From: Bremerella cremea
Lineage (GTDB): Bacteria > Planctomycetota > Planctomycetia > Pirellulales > Pirellulaceae
NCBI RefSeq assembly: GCF_003335505.1
Contig: NZ_QPEX01000011.1
Location: 186,001 to 250,000, forward strand
Reading direction: 5' to 3'
Length of the DNA: 64,000 nt
Both the position numbers and the translations under genes were made by a program. The notes below the pieces were generated by a model. It saw nothing but the letters and a program-made list of their open reading frames with translations. It was not told the origin of the DNA and made no database searches. Shown here in pieces: positions 46,497 to 54,929 of this stretch. Position 1 is the stretch's first letter, and each line of letters opens with the position of its first letter.

Positions 46497-46525
46497 AAAA
46501 AAGGGCTCGCAAAATGCGAGCCCTT
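46497..46525 (-). terminator. Rho-independent terminator of the cytochrome/LRR gene
   Basis: AAGGGCTCGCA and TGCGAGCCCTT form a perfect 11-bp stem with a three-base loop. Read leftward, the stem is followed by a T-run, which fits the gene ending at 46560. It probably also stops the convergent transcript ending at 46418. Confidence 0.85.
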
Positions 46526-46559
46526 ATCGATTTCTTTCGATGCCCTCTGTGGCAACCGC

Positions 46560-47807
46560 TTACTCGGTCCCTAGGTTCACTTCCAGGCCAGGGTTCTGTG
46601 CTTGAAGCTTGGCGACGCCGTCTTGGGTGGCGCCGGTTTGCCAGAGGTAAAGGTGCTTCAGGTTTGGCAGGTTGGCCAGCACGCCGATGCCGTCGTCGGT
46701 CACTGGGGTGCCGTATAGGTTCAAGTAAACCAGGTTCGGATGAGCGGCCAGGTAAATCAGCGCGTCGTCCGTGACTTTGGTCTTGGCGAGGTTCAGCCGC
46801 TGCAGGTTCGGCAGACCAACTAACGCTTTGACGGCCTCGTCGGTAACATCGGTACCCCGAGCGTTGATTTCGACCACGTTGCGCAGCCCACGCACCAAGG
46901 CTAACGCTTCGTCGTCGATTGGCTTATCGCTTAGATGGAACGAAACGACCTTCTCGTCGGTGTTCTGGGCCAGCACGTTCACTCGGCCGCCCCGAGCATT
47001 GATCTGCTTGATTGCTTCTGCTTCGGAAGCGTCGTCGACTGTTGGTAGCGGATTGGCTTCCTGAGCGGCGATCAGCTTGAACTGAATCTTGACGGTGTCG
47101 GCCAGGCTCTTCCGCATTTCGGCCATCAGTTCGGCTTTGACTTCCGCTTTCAGTTCTTCTTTCAGCTCTTGCTTCACTTCCGGCTTTAGCTCGGTTTTGA
47201 GTTCGGCCTTGGCTTCGGCTTTGATGGCTGCTTTGCTTTCAGCTTTAATCTGATCGAGGGCCGCCCCGAGCATGGCCAAGCCGCTGCCTGCCGGAGCAGG
47301 ATCGACTGTTGGCTGCGTTGCAGGGGCCGGTTCTGGTTTAGGCTCAGGCTTCGGTTCCGGTTTTGGCTCGGGCTGTGCCTCCGCTTTGGGGGCTTCCGCT
47401 GGCAGATTTCCGGCGGCCATATTGGCGGCGAAGGTGGGAGACTTGTCGTCGTCCTTGCTCAGCTTCATGCCCCCGATCTTGTCGAGCACGGCAATCACTT
47501 CGGCCTTGGCGGCGTCTTTCTCTTTCGCTAGACGGTCTTTGCCGAAGTTGGCTTTGTCGAGTAGCTCGTCCATCGCCTGGCCGTAGGCGTTTCGCTCTTT
47601 CTTGCTTTGGCCATCGATGTGACAGACGTTGCACTTGGCAGCTTGAGCGGCCGCAACAAACTTCTTACCGGCGTCATCCTTTGGGGCTGGGGCAACGTAT
47701 TTCTCGTTGAAGACTTCCCAGAAGAAAGGAATTGCCTCAGCGGGTTGCTGCAGCAGGCCAATCGTCATTAAGGCCATCAGGGCGGAAAGCAAAATTCGTA
47801 CGAACAT
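46560..47807 (-). CDS. Secreted protein with c-type haem site, Lys/Glu/Ala repeat stalk and LRR domain
   Basis: 415 residues with a signal peptide (MRIL-like start, cleavage after QQPAEA). A CNVCH haem-c motif (C59, C62, H63) lies in a small cytochrome-like domain to about residue 120. A PEPKPEPKPEP linker (near 135-160) and an amphipathic Lys/Glu/Ala stretch (KAEAKAELKTELKPEVKQEL, about 185-230) follow. The C-terminus (about 270-415) has leucine-rich repeats (NLQRLNLAKTKVTDDALIYL and similar). It is probably periplasmic or surface-exposed, with haem-based electron transfer and protein binding. The architecture is odd, and no exact family is recognised. Confidence 0.85.
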   Translation of the reverse strand: MFVRILLSALMALMTIGLLQQPAEAIPFFWEVFNEKYVAPAPKDDAGKKFVAAAQAAKCNVCHIDGQSKKERNAYGQAMDELLDKANFGKDRLAKEKDAAKAEVIAVLDKIGGMKLSKDDDKSPTFAANMAAGNLPAEAPKAEAQPEPKPEPKPEPKPEPAPATQPTVDPAPAGSGLAMLGAALDQIKAESKAAIKAEAKAELKTELKPEVKQELKEELKAEVKAELMAEMRKSLADTVKIQFKLIAAQEANPLPTVDDASEAEAIKQINARGGRVNVLAQNTDEKVVSFHLSDKPIDDEALALVRGLRNVVEINARGTDVTDEAVKALVGLPNLQRLNLAKTKVTDDALIYLAAHPNLVYLNLYGTPVTDDGIGVLANLPNLKHLYLWQTGATQDGVAKLQAQNPGLEVNLGTE

Positions 47808-48109
47808 CGGGCTACCTCGACGTCTTCGGACGCAGTGGATGGGTGAATATGGGAAGGAGCCAAGCGGGAATGGCCGTGCCGATCCCGTAGCTTTGGCGAT
47901 TTGGGCGAGTTACTACGATTCTGGCTCGTAAAAGGGGATGATGCAAGCGCCCCTGGCAAATCGGGGCAAAGACTTCACTCTTATTAAGCGATAGGGCAAC
48001 GATTGATCGGCTTGGCCTGAAAATCGGCCTCATGCCCCCAGCCGGCCTGGCTTGCGTTACGATAGGTACCACGAGCTTTTCACCCCGATCAGTCGCAGGA
48101 CCCCAGATC
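47808..48109. other. Intergenic region between divergent cytochrome/LRR and aldo/keto reductase genes
   Basis: About 300 bases without a convincing gene; it should contain both promoters. GCCCC/GGGGC and GGCCTGAAAATCGGCC form short dyads, but nothing stronger is seen. Confidence 0.45.
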
Positions 48110-49096
48110 ATGACTTCGATACCCGCCGTCTCCCTCAATACCGGAGCCAAGATGCCTCAGCTTGGGCTGGGGACTTGGAAGATCGACAAGCGTACGTGTG
48201 CCGAAGTGATCGTCACCGCCGCCAAAGCAGGCTACCGGCACTTTGACTGTGCGTGCGATTACGGCAACGAGGCGGAAGTCGGCCAAGGACTAAGACGCAT
48301 CGTCGAGGAAGGGATCGCCGCGCGGGACGAACTGTGGATTACCTCGAAGCTATGGAACACCTACCACGCCGCCGAGCACGTTCAGCCAGCGTGCGAAAAG
48401 ACGCTGAGCGACCTGGGGCTCGATTACGTCGATCTCTACTTGATTCACTTCCCCATCGCGCTGAAGTTCGTGCCGTTTGCAGATCGCTATCCGCCAGAAT
48501 GGTTCTACGATCCTAGTGCGAAGGAGCCTGGCCTGGTTTCAGAACCCATTCCCATTCGCGAAACGTGGGAGGCCATGGAGAAGCTGGTCGATGCCGGGTT
48601 GGCCAAGAACATCGGTGTTTGCAACTTTGGTGTGTCGCTTATCCGCGACTTGCTGTCCTGCGCTCGTATTCGCCCCAGCGTGCTGCAAGTCGAACTTCAT
48701 CCGCTGCTGACGCAAGAGAAACTGCTGCGGTACTGCGCGGCAGAGCAGATCGCAGTCACAGCGTTCTCCAGCTTCGGGGCAGAATCGTACTATGCCCTGG
48801 GCATGGCGCAGCCGACCGAGTCGCTGCTGAAGCACGACGTAGTCAGCACCATCGCCGCCGCCTGTGACAAGTCGCCAGCCCAGGTTTTATTACGCTGGGC
48901 CGTGCAACGCGGGACGATCGTGATTCCGAAAGCGAGCAGCCAAGCTCACCTCGAACAAAACGCCGCGATCTTCGACTTTGAACTCACTGCCGAGCAAATG
49001 GCCCAACTCTCGGCCCTGAACAGCGGTCGCCGCTTCAACGACCCCGGCGACTTCTGCGAGGCCGCGTTCAATACGTTCTTCCCGATTTACGAATAA
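48110..49096 (+). CDS. Aldo/keto reductase
   Basis: 328 residues from the ATG at 48110, which gives the family N-terminus IPAVSLNTGAKMPQLGLGTW. The catalytic tetrad is present: Asp and Tyr in HFDCACDYGNEAEVG, Lys in WITSKLWNT and His in LYLIHFPI. The NADPH-binding motif VIPKASSQAHLEQN is near the C-terminus. The enzyme is a soluble carbonyl reductase of the AKR1/AKR5-like group; its substrate cannot be read from sequence. It converges with the inositol phosphate synthase gene. Confidence 0.93.
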   Translation: MTSIPAVSLNTGAKMPQLGLGTWKIDKRTCAEVIVTAAKAGYRHFDCACDYGNEAEVGQGLRRIVEEGIAARDELWITSKLWNTYHAAEHVQPACEKTLSDLGLDYVDLYLIHFPIALKFVPFADRYPPEWFYDPSAKEPGLVSEPIPIRETWEAMEKLVDAGLAKNIGVCNFGVSLIRDLLSCARIRPSVLQVELHPLLTQEKLLRYCAAEQIAVTAFSSFGAESYYALGMAQPTESLLKHDVVSTIAAACDKSPAQVLLRWAVQRGTIVIPKASSQAHLEQNAAIFDFELTAEQMAQLSALNSGRRFNDPGDFCEAAFNTFFPIYE

Positions 49097-49114
49097 GCGG
49101 GAAGACGTGCGTGA

Positions 49115-49150
49115 TTCACCACGGACCAGAACTGATAGACACGAATAACC
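49115..49150 (+). repeat. Copy of a degenerate intergenic repeat
   Basis: TTCACCACGGACCAGAACTG and the following bases align with 52093-52129 (shared ACGGACCAG and GATAG blocks, with similar spacing). It lies between two convergent genes. It resembles the widespread ACCACGGA-type intergenic repeats of planctomycetes and related phyla, from memory rather than comparison. Confidence 0.45.
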
Positions 49151-49290
49151 AAAACCTGTTGAGAGATACTAAGTTCTGAGCCCCAACGGGGCGTTCGCCC
49201 CTGTGGAGCTATCGGAAGGCCATGCTGAAGGAGGCACGGCACAGCGCCTGAACGCACTTCACGCTGGGCGTTGTCAGCTCTCTCTGGCTA

Positions 49291-50493
49291 CTAAGCCTTG
49301 AGCGATTCGGTCCAGGCTTCTAGCATGGCGAATTGCTTGGCGAAGTCATTTTCTTCGGTTCCTAGGGGCGACTTAAAGAAGCAGGCCAGTTGTTGCAGGA
49401 GGCCCGTTTCTCCCTTTTGTTTGGCCAGATCGGCAAAGCGGGCCAGGTCGATCACCAACGGAGCGGCCAGCAGCGAGTCGCACCCTTGCCAGGTGAACTG
49501 CATCACCATGGGCGTGCCAAGGAAGCCTTGGAAGTGGATATGATCCCAGGCCGTTTTCCAGTCCCCCATGCTTTCGATGTTCTCGATCGTGACCAAGGTC
49601 TGCGGTGTGTACCCGAAGATCTTGCCCAAGAGCCGATCTTTGCTGACGGCCTTGGTCTTTTTGTTCTCAGGGTCGTCCAGCACCTTGGCGTCCATGTTGC
49701 CGAAGATATTGTGGCCAACCCAACTCATCACCTTCAGATTGCGATGGGCGAACATCGGGGCCAGCGTGCTCTTGAGGAGCGTTTCGCCCGTCTTGCCGTC
49801 GTGCCCCATATGGCAGGTATTGTTCTGCTTGGCCAGGTCATCCAGGGCCGGAATTGCAGTCCCTAGCGACGGAGTAAAGTTAATGTAGGGGAAGCCAAGT
49901 TCCAGCGAAGCGATGCCATACAGCGAACTAGCTGGCAGGGGGCAACCGGTTTCGTTGAGCTGCGGTTCTAGCTCTTTCCAGGTTTGGGGGAACTGTTTTT
50001 CGTCGACTGGGGGTTCGGTCGAAGCGACATTCACGACCACGACGCGCTGTAAGTCGTTGGCCTTGGCGAAATCGGCAATGTGTCCTTTCAGGCGATCCAC
50101 GGCAGTTCGAGGTGTTTCCTGAACCGTGCGGAGCTTCGTATCGGAAAGGTCGACGATGGTCTTGCCGACGTTGTAAAGCGTTCCGTCTTGAATGTTGGCA
50201 TCAAGGGCGGCGAGATCGTCTCGCAGCTTTTCCACGATGCGGCCATCGATGGCGCGGCTTTCGTAGACCAGCTTCCAGGCTTCTTCGACCAGGCTCGTGC
50301 TGCGGATATCGTGGCCGCCGATGACGATATCTTCCCACCGGACCAGGTCGAGACCGGCGAATTGGGGGAGTTCGCTGACAAGGCCTACGTTTTCGCTGAG
50401 GCCCTTCTTCAGGGCAATCAATCCAATAATAGTGGTTGTGGCGACGCCACCTTTGGCGCCGATCAGCCAGATTCCGGTACGCGGGCGTGCCAT
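49291..50493 (-). CDS. Myo-inositol-1-phosphate synthase family protein
   Basis: 400 residues from the ATG at 50493; a longer frame to 50754 lacks family similarity at its N-terminus. The Rossmann motif GIWLIGAKGGVATTTIIGL starts the protein, and the catalytic region has GHDGKTGETLLKSTL, NIFGNMDAKVL and the Lys-rich KTKAVSKDRLLGKIFGY. The enzyme converts glucose-6-phosphate to inositol-3-phosphate with NAD, the entry to inositol lipids or solutes. An aminotransferase gene starts divergently 353 bases away. Family call is firm; the exact substrate is assumed. Confidence 0.9.
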   Translation of the reverse strand: MARPRTGIWLIGAKGGVATTTIIGLIALKKGLSENVGLVSELPQFAGLDLVRWEDIVIGGHDIRSTSLVEEAWKLVYESRAIDGRIVEKLRDDLAALDANIQDGTLYNVGKTIVDLSDTKLRTVQETPRTAVDRLKGHIADFAKANDLQRVVVVNVASTEPPVDEKQFPQTWKELEPQLNETGCPLPASSLYGIASLELGFPYINFTPSLGTAIPALDDLAKQNNTCHMGHDGKTGETLLKSTLAPMFAHRNLKVMSWVGHNIFGNMDAKVLDDPENKKTKAVSKDRLLGKIFGYTPQTLVTIENIESMGDWKTAWDHIHFQGFLGTPMVMQFTWQGCDSLLAAPLVIDLARFADLAKQKGETGLLQQLACFFKSPLGTEENDFAKQFAMLEAWTESLKA

Positions 50494-50846
50494 CTGTGCG
50501 GTACTTTCCAATCGAAAGGCAAACGGTCGAGCCCAGCAAACGCCTCTTGAAATCCTGGTTTCGGGCGACCTTAAGACGTCCTCGTACGACTTAGGAAAGT
50601 CGAAACGGCTCCGTGAATTGGGTGGGGAGCAAGCCAGGTAGGCATCACTGGGAAGGGTGAAGCCTGCCATTATGATTAGTTTGGGCGCAAAATTCACCCC
50701 GACAAACGGGCGAGGTAGGCAAGAATCCGCTGCATTTTTCCGAAGTTGGGACATTTCTACCGCCCTGGCGAACTATTAGACCCGCTGGCGATCTTTTAGA
50801 ATGAACTTGTTTTTCACCCTGTAGTCCTCTTACCCATGGGAAGAGT

Positions 50847-52040
50847 ATGTTCCAGCAAGTCCAAACGGCACCCCCGGACTCGATCTTGGGGCTCAACGAA
50901 GCTTTCCGCAACGATCCTAATCCAGAAAAGATCAATCTGAGCGTTGGTGTCTACAAAGATGAGAACGGAGTGACGCCGGTTCTCAAGTGCGTGAAACAAG
51001 CCGAAAAGCGGTTGCTGGAAACCGAGAGTACCAAAAGCTATCTGCCAATCGATGGACGCGCTGGCTACACCAAATCGGTCCGCGAACTTCTATTCGGCGC
51101 CGATCATGAAGTGCTGACCGCCAAACGTGCGGTTACAGTACAAACGCCTGGGGGAACGGGTGCTTTGCGCGTGGCAGGCGACTTCCTGGCCGATAGTTTT
51201 CCTGGCCGTACGTTGTGGCATAGCCAGCCGACCTGGCCGAATCATCCCAATATCTTCACCGCCGCCGGAATTCCGCTAAAGACTTACCCTTACTTCGACA
51301 AAGCGACCAACGGCCTCGATTTTGCCGGCATGATGCAGGCCCTGAAGCAGGCCCCCAAGGGAGATATCATTCTGCTGCATGGGTGTTGCCATAATCCAAC
51401 CGGCATCGATCCAACTCCGGAGCAGTGGAAAGTAATTGGCGACCTGATCCAAGAGAACGAACTGCTACCGCTGTTGGACTTCGCCTACCAGGGCTTAGGC
51501 GACGGGCTCTTGGAAGATGCTGCTGGCTTGCGCGAGCTTGCTCGACCAGGGCAAGAGATGCTGATTTGTAGCAGCTTCAGCAAGAATTTCGGTCTCTATA
51601 ACGAACGTGTGGGTGCTTTGACCGCCGTGGCCGAGCACGAAGCGGAATCGGTGGCAGTGCTGAGCCAACTGAAGAAAGTGATCCGCTCGAACTATTCGAA
51701 TCCTCCTACGCATGGGGCTGCCGTGGTCGAAACGGTGCTCGGCGATGCCGAACTGAAGGCGATGTGGGAAGAGGAACTGGGCGACATGCGCGATCGCATT
51801 AACGGCATTCGCAAGCTGTTTGTCGACAAAATCTCGGCCTGTGGGATCGACCAAGACTTCTCCTTCATTCAACAACAGAAGGGAATGTTCAGCTTCTCTG
51901 GCTTGAATCAGATGCAGGTCGATCAGCTCCGCAACGAGATGAGCATCTACATCGTCGGATCAGGCCGCATCAATGTCGCTGGCATCAGCGAAGCCAACGT
52001 CGATCGCTTGTGCGAAGGCATCAAGAAGGTGCTCAGCTAG
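50847..52040 (+). CDS. Class I aminotransferase (aspartate/aromatic, AspC/TyrB type)
   Basis: 397 residues, the standard length for AspC/TyrB enzymes. The PLP lysine is K246 in CSSFSKNFGLYNERVG; the cofactor Asp lies in LLDFAYQGLGDG. Other conserved parts are NLSVGVYKDENG, the HGCCHNPTGIDPT loop and the substrate Arg in SGRINVAGI. It transfers amino groups between aspartate or aromatic amino acids and 2-oxoglutarate in the cytoplasm. The sequence alone does not say which substrate is preferred. Confidence 0.93.
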   Translation: MFQQVQTAPPDSILGLNEAFRNDPNPEKINLSVGVYKDENGVTPVLKCVKQAEKRLLETESTKSYLPIDGRAGYTKSVRELLFGADHEVLTAKRAVTVQTPGGTGALRVAGDFLADSFPGRTLWHSQPTWPNHPNIFTAAGIPLKTYPYFDKATNGLDFAGMMQALKQAPKGDIILLHGCCHNPTGIDPTPEQWKVIGDLIQENELLPLLDFAYQGLGDGLLEDAAGLRELARPGQEMLICSSFSKNFGLYNERVGALTAVAEHEAESVAVLSQLKKVIRSNYSNPPTHGAAVVETVLGDAELKAMWEEELGDMRDRINGIRKLFVDKISACGIDQDFSFIQQQKGMFSFSGLNQMQVDQLRNEMSIYIVGSGRINVAGISEANVDRLCEGIKKVLS

Positions 52041-52068
52041 TCCGCTCCTTGATGCGGATTAGATAGCT

Positions 52069-52176
52069 ACAGAGAACAGCGAGGGAAGAGATTTTAACCA
52101 ACGGACCAGCACCGATAGGTACGGATCAGCATGCGATCCGTGATATCGGTGTTTCTCTGTGGCAAATCTCTTCCTC
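52069..52176 (+). repeat. Degenerate palindromic intergenic repeat
   Basis: Several inverted pairs are nested: GAGGGAAGAGATTT with AAATCTCTTCCTC (one-base bulge), CACCGATA with TATCGGTG, and ACGGATC with GATCCGT around a seven-base loop. It lies between convergent genes and aligns with 49115-49150. Probably a dispersed REP/MITE-like element; it may also act as a transcription stop. Confidence 0.55.
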
Positions 52177-52208
52177 AAATCGCTAGTAACTCGCTGGTTG
52201 CTACGGAA

Positions 52209-53819
52209 CTAGCTTTCTTCCTGGGCGTTGTCCAACTCGCCAGCATCTTCCAAGCGGGCTCCCAGTGAGGCCCATTCGGGGCGGTCTTTGTTAAAGGCCT
52301 GTAAATATTCTTGGCCGGTATGGATGAAATAAGCTTCGCGTGGGCCGATAGGATGGCGGCTTTCGCCTGCAGGATAGAAGGTGGTGTTCCTGGCATCGGC
52401 CACGGCTGTACCGGCTTGCCCTTCACGGCGGGTCGCCGCAATTAAGCGAACATCACCAAAGAAAAAGCCCAGCATGGCTACTTGGGGGGATTCGTAGCCT
52501 TCGCTGGCGATGCGCTGACGAAGGCTCTCGGCCAATTGTGCTTGATTGGGTTGCCACTTGCCTGGTTCCAATTCAAACACCTCGGCGTGTTCGGCTTGCC
52601 AACCAGCGAAGGCAGCGTAGATGTCTTGAATCGGCAATGATGTCAAATCGACAGCAAAGCTTTGAATCGCTGGTCCGACGATCCCCACACTTTGAAACGT
52701 TCCGCCAGGCATGTGATAGGCGTAACGAATCAAATGGCACTCGACCGGTTCCTCGAAACCAGGCCAACCCAGCGTGCGTTGGTCGACGCGTTCGATTTCG
52801 TGAGGTGGCAAACCAAATTGGCTATCGAGTGAGAGCCAGGCGGCCAGTTCCCCGATGACCTTCGCTTCCTCGGTTTGATACTCGGATGCGATCTTGTCGA
52901 GCATCTCTAAATCTTCGGCAACCGAGAGGACTCGTGGGCGACAAACGGGCTCGGCGGCCAGCTCGATAAGCTGCTGTTTCCCTTCTTCGTTGCCCAACAG
53001 AGCCAACGCGATGGCAGCTTCCAGACGAAGCTTTCGATGAGCTAAGTCCATGGCTGGTTTGATTTTACCGACAGCCTTGTCGTTGCCTATCAGGGCCATC
53101 GCTTCGCAAATGGCCAGGGCAATGGAAGTGGCTTCGGTGACTTGCAGCTTGGCGGCGGCGAACTCTTTGACATCGGTTGGCGGTTGGGCCTCGAACTTAG
53201 AAAGCCGCGCGATCAACCCGCTGAAGAGTTCCCCCAACGCGTCGACGCGATCAGAGGCCGGATGCTTGTCGACCATCCCGTTGCGTGTGACGTAGTTGGC
53301 TAGGTCTAACACGAGCGCTGCGACGGCAAGATGCGAGAGTGCTTCCAACAATTTTGGAAAAAGTGTCTCGGTAGGAAACTCTTGTCGGCGCAAAAGTGGA
53401 ACAAAAGCGATCGCGGCGGAAGCAGAATTAGTAGGTGGTTGTTCAACGACCAACTCGGCGAAAATTTCCAGCGACGATTCGCTCGCCAAGGCGCTCAGCA
53501 GCGCGAGTAGCAGATGCCCCAACCGGTGCGTCGCGCCCCATTTCCGATAGGCGTTGGCAACACGCTCGAGGTCGCTTTCGTCCAACTCGTCGAAGTCGCG
53601 CAGGCGGATCGCTAATAGATTCAAAACGCGGTCTAAAAACTTCCGTTGGGCATCGCTGATAGAAGGTGGAATCGATTCTAAAAACCTTAAAATACCGGCA
53701 ATTTCGAGCTCATCCGCGCTGAGAATCCATTGCAGCGCTTCGGGATGAGCGGCCAGTGTTTGCAGGGGAGAATCTCCTTCCAACCAGGCACTCAAAACAA
53801 CATTCAAACGGTCCGACAT
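52209..53819 (-). CDS. Hypothetical protein with HEAT-like repeats
   Basis: 536 residues from the ATG at 53819; the longer frame to 53864 adds 15 residues without support. No signal peptide. The first ~350 residues are helical and HEAT-like (RKLRLEAAIALALLGNEEGK, HLLLALLSALASESSLEIF). The C-terminal ~180 residues look mixed alpha/beta, with HLIRYAYHMPGGTFQSVGIV and GFFFGDVRLIAATRREG. I do not recognise the family. It is probably a cytoplasmic protein-interaction factor. Confidence 0.72.
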   Translation of the reverse strand: MSDRLNVVLSAWLEGDSPLQTLAAHPEALQWILSADELEIAGILRFLESIPPSISDAQRKFLDRVLNLLAIRLRDFDELDESDLERVANAYRKWGATHRLGHLLLALLSALASESSLEIFAELVVEQPPTNSASAAIAFVPLLRRQEFPTETLFPKLLEALSHLAVAALVLDLANYVTRNGMVDKHPASDRVDALGELFSGLIARLSKFEAQPPTDVKEFAAAKLQVTEATSIALAICEAMALIGNDKAVGKIKPAMDLAHRKLRLEAAIALALLGNEEGKQQLIELAAEPVCRPRVLSVAEDLEMLDKIASEYQTEEAKVIGELAAWLSLDSQFGLPPHEIERVDQRTLGWPGFEEPVECHLIRYAYHMPGGTFQSVGIVGPAIQSFAVDLTSLPIQDIYAAFAGWQAEHAEVFELEPGKWQPNQAQLAESLRQRIASEGYESPQVAMLGFFFGDVRLIAATRREGQAGTAVADARNTTFYPAGESRHPIGPREAYFIHTGQEYLQAFNKDRPEWASLGARLEDAGELDNAQEES

Positions 53820-54076
53820 GGATTCACTTTCGCACTTGGGAGCATTGCTGACGACTTCGTCCAACTACAGTCTAAAGTCCCGAACGAATTGTCGCGACCA
53901 CCATCCTTGCCGCAATGCGTGAAGCACGCGCGGAACCGACTCGGACGCAACATCGCGAAAGGTTTTTCGAAGAAGTCTTTCTCACCTGAAGAACTTTTTC
54001 TGAACAAATTCGATTTAAGGAACGATAATTCACCTTGACGAAAGAAAGGCAAAGTTGATTCAATTTGCGTGAAGTA

Positions 54077-54150
54077 GTTTTTCATTCGTCGTGATTGGTT
54101 GTTCTCCTGTTTTTTGAAGAACAACAATCACCATTCACGAAGTGAAAAAC
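54077..54150. repeat. 74-base imperfect palindrome
   Basis: GTTTTTCA ... TTGTTCT at 54077-54104 pairs with its near-complement at 54118-54150 (AGAACAACAATC ... GAAAAAC), about 27 paired bases with small bulges and a 13-base loop. It lies about 250 bases before the histone-like gene, not at a gene end. It may be a MITE-like element or a structured RNA. Confidence 0.5.
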
Positions 54151-54336
54151 ACCGGCTTGAAAGTCCCGCGAGGATGCCGAGTCGAAATGGGTGAAGGTAG
54201 GCGATTGATGTTCGCCACCAAGCGATGCCTTCCACCCAATCGAATCTGCCATGCATTCGGACGGATGGAAATGGATGTTCAACCCTCGCGTAAGCTGAGG
54301 GCTCGGCATACTGCCTAAGCAGATTCGAGAGATCTT

Positions 54337-54366
54337 TTGTGATGCCCCAAAAGTTCTCTCTATAAG
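54337..54366 (+). promoter_or_regulatory. Candidate promoter of the histone-like gene
   Basis: TTGTGA (54337-54342) and TATAAG (54361-54366) are separated by 18 bases, a good vegetative-type pair. GAGGAG (54386-54391) lies 11 bases before the ATG at 54403. Consistent with a strongly expressed gene. Confidence 0.45.
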
Positions 54367-54402
54367 AATTCGGGCATCGAATCTTGAGGAGCCCACGGAA
54401 CG

Positions 54403-54678
54403 ATGGCAACCAAGAAGAAAGCTGCACCGAAGAAGACCGCTAAGAAAGCAACCGCGAAGAAAGCTTCGCCTAAAAAGGCTGCTAAGAAAACGGTCAAGAA
54501 GGCTGCAACCAAGAAGGCTTCGCCTAAGAAGGCCGCCAAAAAGACAGTGAAGAAGGCTGCGACCAAGAAAGCCGCAACCAAGAAGGCTTCGCCAAAGAAA
54601 GCCGCTAAGAAAACCGTAAAGAAGAAGACCACCAAAAAGAAGGCTGCTGCTGCCGCTCCGGCAACTCCAGCTTCCTAA
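54403..54678 (+). CDS. Histone H1-like Lys/Ala-rich DNA-binding protein
   Basis: 91 residues composed almost entirely of Lys, Ala, Thr, Pro and Ser. Tandem units of the form KKASPKKAAKKTVKKAAT repeat about three times, resembling the C-terminal tail of eukaryotic histone H1 and bacterial histone-like Hc1/AlgP-type tails. Such tails bind DNA without sequence specificity and help to compact the nucleoid. It has its own candidate promoter and a good ribosome site, and a hairpin follows. The composition makes family assignment by alignment unreliable. Confidence 0.82.
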   Translation: MATKKKAAPKKTAKKATAKKASPKKAAKKTVKKAATKKASPKKAAKKTVKKAATKKAATKKASPKKAAKKTVKKKTTKKKAAAAAPATPAS

Positions 54679-54763
54679 GGTCATCTGCCGGCAACTGGCC
54701 GGTTGATTGGGTTTTTCTTAAAACAGAGTCCCCCCCTGGGCGGCCTGCTGATAACGACGAGAA

Positions 54764-54811
54764 AGGCCGAACCTCTGTCCCGTTTCGTCAAACGGGCTAG
54801 TGGTTCGGCCT
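54764..54811 (+). terminator. Nested hairpin downstream of the histone-like gene
   Basis: AGGCCGAACC pairs with GGTTCGGCCT, and inside it CCCGTTT pairs with AAACGGG around a CGTC loop. A weak T-rich tract follows (ATTTGTTTG). Probable terminator. Confidence 0.6.
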
Positions 54812-54929
54812 ATTTGTTTGCGCTTCTGGGGTTTGTTGGACATTACCAAGGCTAACGAGGGGGTTGATCGATTGTCCTATTGCCGTTTGTGAAGTATTTT
54901 CTAGTACATACAAATAGATTGATAACCAC

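Larger units (their letters stand above)
53820..54402. other. Intergenic region upstream of the histone-like gene
   Basis: About 580 bases without a convincing gene on either strand. It holds the 74-base palindrome at 54077-54150 and the candidate promoter at 54337-54366. The promoter of the leftward HEAT-like gene should also be here but is not obvious. Confidence 0.5.

Noticed and set aside
47330..47400. Short repeated DNA units that might suggest a CRISPR-like array
   Set aside because: They encode the PEPK linker of the cytochrome/LRR protein in frame; there are no spacers.
54403..54678. DNA tandem repeat that might be a satellite or CRISPR
   Set aside because: The repeats stay in frame and encode Lys/Ala-rich units of a histone-like protein.
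54082..54684. Leftward open frames rich in Leu/Phe/Ala/Gly opposite the histone-like gene
   Set aside because: Their low-complexity composition is the mirror of the Lys/Ala repeat on the plus strand, which has a promoter and ribosome site.
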